Positions 1 to 7,713 of a stretch of 64,000 nt of DNA are shown here, piece by piece. This stretch comes from Pseudomonas sp. CC6-YY-74. Its GTDB lineage: Bacteria > Pseudomonadota > Gammaproteobacteria > Pseudomonadales > Pseudomonadaceae. The position numbers were made by a program, and so were the translations under genes. Numbering within the stretch: position 1 is the stretch's first letter; each line of letters opens with the position of its first letter. The notes below the pieces were generated by a model. It ran no database searches, had not been told where the DNA came from, and saw only the letters and a program-made list of their open reading frames with translations. Where the stretch lies: contig NZ_CP019947.1 in NCBI RefSeq assembly GCF_002025205.1, positions 2,642,001 to 2,706,000 of the forward strand, in the 5' to 3' direction.

Positions 1-1227
1 GAACTGAACGCCGCCTTATTGGCAAAGCACGACAACGTCATCATCTGCACCCACGAGTCACTTCAGAATATCGATGAGTCTGTCCTCGCCGGGTGGGCTC
101 TGGTAGTAGATGAACTGCCCAAGGTTGTCGATTTTCCCGACTACCCAATGAAGCCCATTGAGCTTGCTCGCCTACTGACCTTCATCGAAGAACGCGATAA
201 TCGACTCTGGATTCGTGACCACCAGCTAACGCAGGTGAAGGAACAGGTGCAGACCAACCAGGCCGACGCCATGGGCACAGGCTGCTCAACGCTAGGTACA
301 TCCGGTGCTCACATATTTCAGCTGCTGCTGGACGCTATACCAGTTTTCATCGATACGCCCCAGAGCAATGGCATCCGCCACGTTCGCTCCGTTGAGGAGA
401 TAGACTGGTGGAGTATCTTCCAATCGGCGGACGAAGTGCATGTATTAGCGGCCAATGTGTCAGGCAGTCTGTTTGAGCAATTTGCTCAGGTGCATGGATT
501 CGAGATCCACCGATCTATGTTCACACCAGAGGCTAGGGTATACACCTGCCCAGTTACGCTTCTCCCCGTCATGCCGAAGGGCCGCATCTTCAGCAAGGCG
601 CTTGTGACTGCCCCGTTTGGTAATGAGCGAGTTTTCGACTTCATCTTGCAGGAAATTCTGACACGCACCGAGGGAAAACCACTGCTGTTCACGAACAAAT
701 GGGCCGGACTCAAAGGGCGGAATGATGTACTCCACGCACCTGTCGATTGCCGTGGCTTGAACGGTTACGACACGACGACTGAGGCAATTCTGCTGTTCGG
801 TGGGAACCCTAGCCCGTCAGATGAACGTGGCTTGGAATACCTAGAAAAGAAGTATGGACGGAGCTTCAGCGACGCTTTCATCACGACTCGGTTTCTGGAG
901 CCCTCCCTCCAAGCAGTAACACGGACCGCGATACGCCGCAGAGATAACACCAGCCTTATCCGGCTGTATGTTCAGGATGGGCGCGTGGTTCGCTACCTGT
1001 TGGAAACGTACCTATCGCATGCAGAAGTGGACTGGTCAGTGTCGTGGGAAACACCAGTACCGGAAGATGGTAGGAAGACTGAACACGTAAGTAAAAAGAC
1101 GGTGCTGTCATTGATCCGTGATGGGCAGACAAACACTGCCATCGAAAGACTGACGGGGGTTTCCCGGAAGACAATTAGAAAGTGGCGAGAAGAATTGACA
1201 GGTGCAATCACTGCAACTGGAACCTGA
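1..1227 (+). CDS. SF2 helicase-like protein with C-terminal HTH (5' end outside window)
   Basis: The reading frame is open from base 1, so the N-terminus (including any Walker A motif) lies to the left of the window. The visible part starts with a region like motifs Ia/II of superfamily 2 helicases (ICTHESL, then VVDELP as a DExx-like box). A second RecA-like half follows, with LLFTNKWAGLKG, a motif V-like RGLNGYD and a motif VI-like QAVTRTAIRRRD. The last 45 residues form a probable helix-turn-helix (TVLSLIRDGQTNTAIERLTG, then VSRKTIRKWREEL), as in recombinase or transposase DNA-binding tails. Codon use and GC are lower than in the core genes, which fits the accessory island. It could be a phage or plasmid helicase or a defence helicase; the family assignment comes from motif order only. 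Confidence 0.55.
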   Translation, partial: ELNAALLAKHDNVIICTHESLQNIDESVLAGWALVVDELPKVVDFPDYPMKPIELARLLTFIEERDNRLWIRDHQLTQVKEQVQTNQADAMGTGCSTLGTSGAHIFQLLLDAIPVFIDTPQSNGIRHVRSVEEIDWWSIFQSADEVHVLAANVSGSLFEQFAQVHGFEIHRSMFTPEARVYTCPVTLLPVMPKGRIFSKALVTAPFGNERVFDFILQEILTRTEGKPLLFTNKWAGLKGRNDVLHAPVDCRGLNGYDTTTEAILLFGGNPSPSDERGLEYLEKKYGRSFSDAFITTRFLEPSLQAVTRTAIRRRDNTSLIRLYVQDGRVVRYLLETYLSHAEVDWSVSWETPVPEDGRKTEHVSKKTVLSLIRDGQTNTAIERLTGVSRKTIRKWREELTGAITATGT

Positions 1228-1273
1228 TACCTACTGGGTCGGTAGCGTAACCTTATAGTTTTAATCCTTCAAA

Positions 1274-1313
1274 TGGGTACTAATCCTAAAGAGTTTATTA
1301 GGAAAGGTACCCA
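1274..1313. repeat. 40-bp interrupted palindrome after the helicase gene
   Basis: TGGGTAC (1274-1280) and GTACCCA (1307-1313) are perfect inverted arms. Nested inside are TCCTAA (1284-1289) and TTAGGA (1298-1303), around an 8-bp loop. The two 3-bp spacers do not pair. It lies 47 bp after the helicase stop codon and has no T-run, so it looks more like a protein-binding or recombination site than an intrinsic terminator. Confidence 0.5.
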
Positions 1314-1339
1314 CATCAATAGCTAGATTTACTATGACA

Positions 1340-1377
1340 TTACACAGCCATGACTGAGCGAAGCGAGAGCTGTGTAA
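1340..1377. repeat. 9-bp inverted repeat, possible stem-loop
   Basis: TTACACAGC (1340-1348) and GCTGTGTAA (1369-1377) are perfect inverted arms around a 20-bp loop. No T-run follows. The next 150 bp (about 1390-1520) are strongly AT-rich. I see no credible gene between 1228 and 1992. Confidence 0.4.
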
Positions 1378-1861
1378 ATTTCCAGCCTGCGGCATCTATC
1401 GACCAATAAATTTTACCAGCGAATAAATATACAACACAAAAAATTAAATAAATCTTAACGAAACTAACCAGCTAAATTTATTCAGCATAATAACCTCTGA
1501 AGCGCAGAAACTAACAGGAATGGTTATCAGGCGGTTAATTCAATTAATTTATTCATTTAACTCCATGGTTGATGATGTAACAAGGTTACAGGCTAGCAAG
1601 TACGCTCCTTTCAGCTTGTATTGTTTAGCTAAACCGCTCCTTCCCCTGATAGTTCAAACTCCAGTAGCAGGCAAGAACTGGATGATTTATTCCTGCTGTC
1701 ACAGAAACTTGGATGAGGTTGGTAACTGTGAAGTCAACTGTAACGTGAAGAGCTATTTCACCAGAGGCTATCCCAAAGCCACCTGACGGCTACAGATATC
1801 AACCTGAACATTCACTGGCTACCGAACGACTGAGTAAACACGGGAATAGTGGTGTACAGGC

Positions 1862-1979
1862 TGTGTCAATCTGGGTGTGCCTCTGATGACACAGATAAAG
1901 CAGCCCCTAGATCGTGTCATAAAATAGCTTTACATAGCCAAAGTGACACAGCATTATGTGACACACCCAAAATGACACA
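1862..1979 (+). promoter_or_regulatory. Cluster of TGACACA/TGTGTCA sites upstream of the serine recombinase
   Basis: Five perfect 7-mers are present: TGTGTCA at 1862-1868, and TGACACA at 1887-1893, 1944-1950, 1959-1965 and 1973-1979. A 6-mer GTGTCA lies at 1914-1919. The first two face each other and span 32 bp, about the size of a resolvase subsite. The last three are direct repeats spaced 14-15 bp and run up to the Shine-Dalgarno sequence of the recombinase gene. The likely role is a res-like recombination site and/or an autoregulatory operator. Confidence 0.5.
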
Positions 1980-1992
1980 AAGGACTGCTGCC

Positions 1993-2613
1993 ATGTTCAT
2001 CCGAGCTTACCTTCGTGCTTCTACCGATCAACAAGACGCATCACGGGCTAAGGCACAGTTAGTTTCCTTTGCAGCAGAACGGAACCATAAGATTGCTGCC
2101 TTCTACATTGAAAATGAGTCAGGCACAAAACTTCATCGTCCTGAGCTATTTCGTCTGCTGGAAGATAGTCACGAAGGTGATGTTCTACTGATTGAGCAGG
2201 TAGATCGGTTGTCCCGTTTGAACGCTGATGACTGGAACAGTCTGAAACAGATGATTACCCGTAAGAAAGTCACTGTTGTGTCCCTTGATCTAAGCACCAG
2301 CCACTCGGTGCTAGCCCCAACCAAGGATCAAGATGATTTCACCAAGGGGATGATTTCAGCAGTGAACGGAATGTTGCTGGACATGCTAGCTGTAGTCGCT
2401 CGTAAGGACTACGAAGACCGCCGTAGACGTCAAGCTCAGGGGATCGCTAAAGCAAAGGCAGAAGAGGCTTACAAAGGCCGTCCAGTTGATGCAGCCCTAC
2501 ACGCAAAGATTGCTGAACTATTGGTTGATGGTAAGAGTATTCGTCGAGTAGCTGAGCTGCTGGATTGCTCAACCACTACCGTCCAAAAGGTTAAGCGCTC
2601 GCTGGCTGCCTGA
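1993..2613 (+). CDS. Small serine recombinase (resolvase/invertase family)
   Basis: This 206-residue protein has the resolvase-type catalytic N-terminus: YLRAST near residue 6, with the nucleophile Ser10 followed by DQQ. The EQVDRLSRL motif supplies the conserved Asp and Arg residues. A long helix leads to a C-terminal helix-turn-helix (SIRRVAELLDCSTTTVQKV). The length matches Tn3-type resolvases and DNA invertases rather than large serine integrases. The frame is open upstream to 1849, but ATG 1993 has a good AAGGA ribosome site and fits the family N-terminus; the upstream part would overlap the TGACACA cluster. No invertible segment or partner transposase is visible, so its target is unknown. 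Confidence 0.85.
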   Translation: MFIRAYLRASTDQQDASRAKAQLVSFAAERNHKIAAFYIENESGTKLHRPELFRLLEDSHEGDVLLIEQVDRLSRLNADDWNSLKQMITRKKVTVVSLDLSTSHSVLAPTKDQDDFTKGMISAVNGMLLDMLAVVARKDYEDRRRRQAQGIAKAKAEEAYKGRPVDAALHAKIAELLVDGKSIRRVAELLDCSTTTVQKVKRSLAA

Positions 2614-2643
2614 CTGGATAACCCTGCAATTTCATAGCTCGCC

Positions 2644-2662
2644 CCCGTGGCGGGTTATTTTT
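2644..2662 (+). terminator. Probable intrinsic terminator of the serine recombinase gene
   Basis: A short CCCG-TGG-CGGG stem is followed by TTATTTTT, about 30 bp after the recombinase stop. The stem is only 4 bp, so strength is uncertain. Confidence 0.45.
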
Positions 2663-2743
2663 CATGCTTGGTGGGTATCGCCGTTGTTCAGCGCCGATAG
2701 CCAAGCGTTCACAGGGCAGCACCACAGATATTTGAACGAATAA

Positions 2744-2816
2744 TGGCCTTGGCTTACGGGGTTAGCTCCCTTGCTAAGCGCTTCGGCGAGAACTCCCGGC
2801 TAGAACTCCAAGGCCA
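2744..2816. repeat. 73-bp structured element with 9-bp terminal inverted repeats
   Basis: TGGCCTTGG (2744-2752) and CCAAGGCCA (2808-2816) bracket a segment with an inner TTAGC/GCTAA pair and a TTCGGCGAGAACTC stretch. It lies in the gene-free stretch 2663-3134 between the recombinase and the defence pair. It might be a structured RNA or a recombination site. It does not match the integron attC core GTTRRRY. A run of ten G follows at 2882-2891. Confidence 0.35.
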
Positions 2817-3134
2817 ATAGCTCCACTGATATTTATCCGCTGAGAATTCGTTGCTTACACGATAGGGCCGGTTTGTTTGGCGGGGGGGGGGATCAGTGAC
2901 TTCCTGTCACGGATGACGGGGATCGACCAGAAGTTTCCCATAGGCAAGTATCGGCCAAAAACCTGTCATTCCGATCAGTATACGAGACTAGTGGAAATCA
3001 AACCCGCCCTGAGTGAGTTCTCAATCACCACCGACAGTAGGGGCTAATTAGCTTTTCTCGAGTTAAACAATCCCACATCCCATTTTAAATTTCAGCTAAA
3101 GATGTGGATGCCGATCGTACAGACATAATAATAA

Positions 3135-3163
3135 TGTGGCGCAGACTTTAAGAAAGCGCCACA
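3135..3163 (-). terminator. Terminator of the DUF262/putAbiC operon
   Basis: Arms TGTGGCGC (3135-3142) and GCGCCACA (3156-3163) form an 8-bp stem just past the DUF262 stop. On the minus strand the stem is followed by ATTATTATTAT, a weak U-rich tail. Confidence 0.6.
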
Positions 3164-3169
3164 AAGGTG

Positions 3170-4738
3170 CTACTCCAATCCGTCCTCTGAGCCACCATCA
3201 TCAGTGGGTAAGTCAGAGAAATTTATTGTGCACTCACATCCGGTAAGCTGCGTAACTGCGTCAGCGATTAGACCAGAGCGCTCCCAAACAAAACCCTTAG
3301 AATCCCCCTCATCAATCAATTCTAAACACAGCGAATTCAGTAGATGCTCGGAAATATCAACATTTGGCCCCACGCGTGAAGTGTTGCTTTTTGAAGGCTC
3401 GATGATTGCCGAGATGTTAATATATTCAATCCCTGAAGGTGCGATCCTCCCAAAAAGCTTAGAGTTTTTTTCTGATAAAACGTCAGGATCCAAATCTCTT
3501 CCAGACAGGCTTGTTTTGGGCCTTTTTGATAGTAGAATTAAGCAAAAGGCTGTGCTGCTTGCATTCTTTAGATTGAACTTGTCGTAAACCAAGTTACCGA
3601 TATTTATTATTGCTCTCTTGAATAGCTGAGTGCGAGCGCCCGTCGCAAATTCTCTGACATTGATTAGTTCGCGAGATATGTCGCCAGTACTGGCGCCTCC
3701 AAAGTAAAGAGTTGTCGATGTAAACCAAAACCATGCTTTGAGCTCCCCCAATGTGTCATCAGATGGCGTGGGAGCGCACCGGAAAAACTCTACTAAATAA
3801 GTAAAAAACAACCCATAAGGTAGATAGTTTGCGTCACGAATCACTAGCTCTGTTGTAAGCCAATTAACAGATTTGGAGATAGCAGAGTTGCATTCGTTTG
3901 CAGCCGTGCTGAGCTGGTCAGAATTAAGAGTTCTAAGGCGCTGGATGTCGTCTTTGTTAATACCCAGATTGGCAGATGCTGCAATCGAGCGCAATATGAC
4001 TTGCTCTGACACTCCTGAAAAACCATTATCATTGCAAACCTTCTGAATTTTTTGTATTTCAGAAGAAAGATCAAATCCGTCACTCCAAGTTGCCGCCATC
4101 ATCAAGTCGACAATAGTAAGCTTTCGCCCGGTGCTATTTATTCTTTCGAAAATCGGGGCGACTTGCTCAATTGACATATCGCCAATTTTAACGACGGCGA
4201 TCTTGTAATCCTTGATAATACGCAACAAGCGCTCAGCTCTTTCGGTGTATATATTTTGTTTTTCATGGTGCGCAAACTTCATGCACTGCTTAATGAATTG
4301 GTGTGTTTCGAGTAGCTTGTTCAGCGGGTATGTTGAAGTGCTATCTGAGTTTTTTGGGTGAATGAACTCCTCAGTCTCAAGATCAAAATGGATGTTCCAC
4401 ATATTGTTAGAAGCGTCACCATCCCAGAAGAGTGCGCCGCAGAGGGTTGTAAGTCGCTGCTGACCATCGAGCAAGTAGCTAGTTGGATAGACAGTAGTTT
4501 CTTCGTCTACTTTTAAACCGGCGATATTACGTTCACTTTTTAAACGCTGGGAACTATGCCATAGCAAAAGGCTTCCAATTGGATACCCTTTATAAATGCT
4601 GTCCAATAACTTCAGCATGTCCGTACGTCGCCAGACAAAGGGGCGCTGAAATTTAGGCAGTTTTATGTCGCCAGACTTTACAAGTATTGCAAGTTCTTCG
4701 AGTCGATAAACTTCAGGTTTGGGCTCGCGCTGTGACAT
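3170..4738 (-). CDS. DUF262 domain protein (GmrS-like N-terminal type), probable defence protein
   Basis: The first 250 residues carry the DUF262 hallmarks: FQRPFVWRRTDMLKLLDSI, the nucleotide-site signature LLDGQQRLTTL near residue 90, and a later FERINSTGRKLTIVDL block. In GmrSD enzymes this ParB-like domain hydrolyses nucleotides and is joined to a DUF1524 HNH nuclease. Here the roughly 260-residue C-terminal part shows no HNH motif that I recognise, so this is a stand-alone DUF262 protein of 522 residues. Its ATG overlaps the stop of the upstream putAbiC-like gene (TAATG at 4736-4740), so the two are translationally coupled. Base composition is AT-rich compared with the chromosome. A role in anti-phage restriction is inferred from the family and partner. 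Confidence 0.8.
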   Translation of the reverse strand: MSQREPKPEVYRLEELAILVKSGDIKLPKFQRPFVWRRTDMLKLLDSIYKGYPIGSLLLWHSSQRLKSERNIAGLKVDEETTVYPTSYLLDGQQRLTTLCGALFWDGDASNNMWNIHFDLETEEFIHPKNSDSTSTYPLNKLLETHQFIKQCMKFAHHEKQNIYTERAERLLRIIKDYKIAVVKIGDMSIEQVAPIFERINSTGRKLTIVDLMMAATWSDGFDLSSEIQKIQKVCNDNGFSGVSEQVILRSIAASANLGINKDDIQRLRTLNSDQLSTAANECNSAISKSVNWLTTELVIRDANYLPYGLFFTYLVEFFRCAPTPSDDTLGELKAWFWFTSTTLYFGGASTGDISRELINVREFATGARTQLFKRAIINIGNLVYDKFNLKNASSTAFCLILLSKRPKTSLSGRDLDPDVLSEKNSKLFGRIAPSGIEYINISAIIEPSKSNTSRVGPNVDISEHLLNSLCLELIDEGDSKGFVWERSGLIADAVTQLTGCECTINFSDLPTDDGGSEDGLE

Positions 4739-5735
4739 TATGCTGCCTCCGCATAATTGACTTCAAATATCTGCAAATGGGAAGGATGCAATAGGCTTCT
4801 TGGGGGCAAATTCTGCAATATATCAAAATGATAAAGGAGCTTGCCCATCTTAGGGTAGCCAAGTTCCATTTTTTCTCTACCTGGAAGTTCAATCTTGGTT
4901 AGGGAGTTATAGAAAAGACAAAGCAACTCCGGCTCTGATAACTGAGAGCGCACATATTTAGCATAGCGCGGTCGCTCAGAGTCTTCTATTAGAGGCGACT
5001 CCTTAATGAATCGCAAAGTGTGATATAGGTTTCGAAAGTAGTGGGAATAGTTGTCAACGTGCAACTCCGCAGCTTTCGTATAAGCTTGGCGTATTTTTTT
5101 TTCTTGAAGTGCTAGTGAATCATCCAGATAGTTTTCAAGACTGGCAACTCCCTCTTCTAAACTTGTCTGGAGATTGGAGATGTCGGCTGAATCAAGCTTT
5201 CCACCTGCATCTGAGACTATGGATTTGGTATCTTTAACTCGACGGATCTCTTCGCGATCTAATTTTTGCAAAGCTGGGTAGCAACGGAAGTCAGGATCAG
5301 AAAGTATTATGCGAGCATGGAAGGCGCGGAATGCCTCCCGACCTCGCTTTTCAAGATCGGAAAGTTTTGAAGTAATGTCATTATGTAAAGTTAGCAGCTG
5401 AAAAAAGTACTGTCAAATCTTTGCTTGTTGGAGTCTTTTAGTTGTTCTTCAAGCATTTTCTTTGTCTGTTTTATTTCGCGATTTTGCAAAAAAATTGTGA
5501 AGATAATCCCTGCAAAAGCGAAACCCGCAAACAGGGCATTTACTGCACCGAATTTGTCGCCGAACTGACCTCTAGCTGCAATGCTTTCCGCAATATCATT
5601 CTCTATATATATGTGACCATCAATCCAGTACCAAGCGCCTAACCAAATTGATAAAACTGCTAGTAGTATCAAAGCAAGCTTGATCACATCGGTTAAATTT
5701 GATGGATCTTTAGAGGGAGGTGATGAATAGTTCAT
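4738..5735 (-). pseudogene. putAbiC-like phage abortive infection protein, frameshifted
   Basis: Two reading frames together make one protein. The N-terminal part (from ATG 5735, preceded by AAAGGA) has a membrane segment near residues 15-35, the signature GQFGDKFGAVNALFAG, a second membrane segment and a coiled coil ending in RFDSTFF. The C-terminal part (frame ending at 4738) contains YFRNLYHTLRFIKES and SQLSEPELLCLFYNS, both typical of the putative AbiC family. The join is at a T6 run on the coding strand (5401-5406). One extra T would give STFFQLLTLHND and a continuous protein of about 332 residues. The break may be a real mutation, slippage-driven switching or a read error. The gene is coupled to the downstream DUF262 gene by a TAATG overlap. 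Confidence 0.75.
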
Positions 5736-6267
5736 AGCATCCTTTCTGTGTATCTTGTGAGGTTCATGTTGAGCTGGGAGCATAATAGGTGTGCTTAATG
5801 TACTACGCACACCATGATACTGTTTTGCCATCTCAGCTCTATAGCTTTTTTGAAAATGCACCCTGAATTACTTAACAATTTCTTGTCAATAAGCCAAAAT
5901 TCGAATTTCCTTTTTTCCGAATACACCTTCATAAGCCTGCTTTCTGACGTGAGTAGGCCGCCAACTGAGCGGCCGATTTTGGCCTATCACAGAGCAATTA
6001 TCGACTAAATGCGCCCAACTTATTGTCTTGGGGCAGCGGGGCTCAATTTACGTTTAAGCCTCATTGGCTGTCGAATCCCACAGATCAGCGTGTCTACACT
6101 GCGGCATTTCTGAGTTCAGGATCGTCGGTTAACCGACTGCTTTAGGCCACACAACACTGATATTTACCCCCCACGATGAAGCCGCTTCCTAGGGCCTCCA
6201 TTTCGCTGGTACATTTGCACTCGACTCCTTGGAAAGGGGGTCTGCACATGACGTAGCTTTCAGGCGT
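5736..6267. other. Gene-free right arm of the island
   Basis: I find no credible gene, tRNA or clear repeat here. The promoter of the putAbiC-DUF262 operon must lie in the first 100-200 bases (minus strand), but I cannot point to convincing -35/-10 boxes. The stretch runs from AT-rich island DNA into the broken cysZ gene. Confidence 0.4.
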
Positions 6268-6505
6268 AGCGACCACTATATGGTCGATCATCGACTACCC
6301 GGCGGACAACAACAAGATGAGCTGGCCGGACATGCTCGCCTGGCTGCGCGAGAAGCGCTGGCAGAGCCTGGGGTTCGGTGGCATCACCTACGCGGTGCTG
6401 CTGATTCCCGGAGTCAATATCCTGATGATGCCGGCGGCGGTGGCCGGCGCCACCCTGTTCTGGGTACGCGAAGGTGGCGAACGGGCACTGACCCCCGCCC
6501 GCTGA
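6268..6505 (+). pseudogene. cysZ: cysZ, 3' fragment only
   Basis: The frame reads [20 protein letters not shown], then a hydrophobic end with [20 protein letters not shown]. This is the conserved C-terminus of CysZ (EI24 family), an inner-membrane sulfate channel for cysteine synthesis. Only about 75 of the roughly 250 residues remain, and there is no start codon or ribosome site at the 5' edge. Upstream DNA is unrelated island sequence, so the island or a linked deletion removed the first two thirds of the gene. The 5' edge is placed only approximately. Confidence 0.75.
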
Positions 6506-6512
6506 ACGCTCA

Positions 6513-7630
6513 TCAACTTGCGGGCAAGCGGCGCTCGACCACTTCGCGCAGCGCCTGCAGGGAGCGCTCAGATTCCTGCTCGATGCGCCGGCGTAGCAGC
6601 AGGCGATTGACCAACTGCATCCCGAGGCCACGAAAGCCGTAATCCAGAGTCCGCACGAAGCGGGTGCCACCGTGCTCCGCTTGGCACTCGTAGGTCACCA
6701 GCAGTTCCAAACCCTGGTCGCCCCAGGCCCTGGCCTGCCAGCGCCGACCGGCCTGATGGTCGAGCACTTCCCAGCGCAGGTGGCCGAAGCGGCGGCCTGC
6801 ATGGATGTCCTCCTCGAAACCGTCACCGGCCACCAGCACGCCGTCACGCCCCTCGATACGCAGGGACGACGGATGCCAATCGGGCCAGTGCGTCGGCGTG
6901 GCGGCATAAGCCAGCACCGCATTGGCCGGCCGCTCGATGTACACGGCATGCTGCATGCGCACCTGCTCGCAGACGGGTAGCGGCTCCCAATGCAAGGTCC
7001 CGTACAGCCAGTCCATCAGCGGATGGACGATGCCGAAGTTGTGGCTATGCATCAGGTCGCGGCGGTGATGCAGCGCATGCAGCCGGCGCATCTGGGAAAT
7101 CCCAGGCAGGTGCGAGAGCGGATGTTCGGCAGGCAGGTGTTCGCACGCGTGCATCACCTCATAAGCCAGGTAGCCGGACAGCATGCTGCCAACGACCAGC
7201 GCGGCCAGGTTGCCGTCGATTCGCGCCAGCAACCACCAGGCGGCGAACAGCGGCAGGCTGTAGAGCACGATCAGCCAGGCGGGAAACAGGATTACCCGCC
7301 AGTCGCGCGGCGTCTCGTAGCGCATCTGGCCTCGACGAAGAAGCTGTGGTGGTCGCCGGTATGGCGCTTGTAGAAGAGCTTGCCGAAGCGAGTCTTGTGA
7401 TGCCCCAGGTGCTTGTGCACCATATATTCGCCCCAACTGAAGAACACCAGGGTCAGTGGCACCAGCAGCCATTGCCAGACGGCCACCTGATCCAGGGAGC
7501 GCCACAGGAAGGACAGGCAGGCGGCGCCGTAGACGAGGACGAAGACGGCATGCAGCCAGGGGTTGTACCGCGGATGAATATCGCTCCGGTAGCGAATGCG
7601 GAACGCCTGGGCATTGTTGTTGTGGCTCAT
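6513..7630 (-). pseudogene. Fatty acid hydroxylase (sterol desaturase family) fused to SRPBCC domain, frameshifted
   Basis: Two overlapping frames form one protein of about 370 residues. From ATG 7630 (GGAG upstream) the first frame has membrane helices and His boxes HKHLGHH and HTGDHH. The second frame continues at MRYETPRDWRV with further helices and the boxes HACEH and HALHH. These four His clusters are the di-iron ligands of the fatty acid hydroxylase family. After about residue 225 comes a soluble SRPBCC (START-like) domain (VYIERPANAVLAYAATP, WPDWHP), which often binds lipids. A single missing base near 7328-7334 breaks the frame between FVEA and MRYETP. It is divergent from a LysR gene that probably controls it. 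The substrate is unknown. Confidence 0.75.
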
Positions 7631-7650
7631 GGCAGTAACTCCGGTGGTGG

Positions 7651-7700
7651 TTGACAGGAGTCTATGCGGCGCCTGATTATTTTTATAATGGATATTATAA
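7651..7700 (+). promoter_or_regulatory. Divergent promoter region with a LysR-type palindromic operator
   Basis: TTATAAT (7683-7689) and ATTATAA (7694-7700) form a perfect 7-bp inverted repeat with a 4-bp centre, like the T-N11-A boxes of LysR regulators. A TTGACA hexamer lies at 7651-7656, with GATTAT 18 bp later as a possible -10. The site sits between the hydroxylase gene and the divergent LysR gene. Confidence 0.5.
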
Positions 7701-7713
7701 AAGAGCATTATCC

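Noticed and set aside
1520..1786. Possible 88-residue gene
   Set aside because: The composition is not coding-like, there is no ribosome site or recognisable motif, and it lies in AT-rich intergenic DNA.
1849..1992. Longer start for the serine recombinase
   Set aside because: The extra 48 residues are encoded by the TGACACA cluster and do not resemble a protein domain. ATG 1993 has the ribosome site and the family N-terminus.
2744..2816. Integron attC site
   Set aside because: The core GTTRRRY/RYYYAAC pair is absent and there is no integron integrase; only generic inverted repeats are present.
5814..6008. Possible 64-residue gene
   Set aside because: No motif, poor composition, and it overlaps the upstream region of the putAbiC gene on the other strand.
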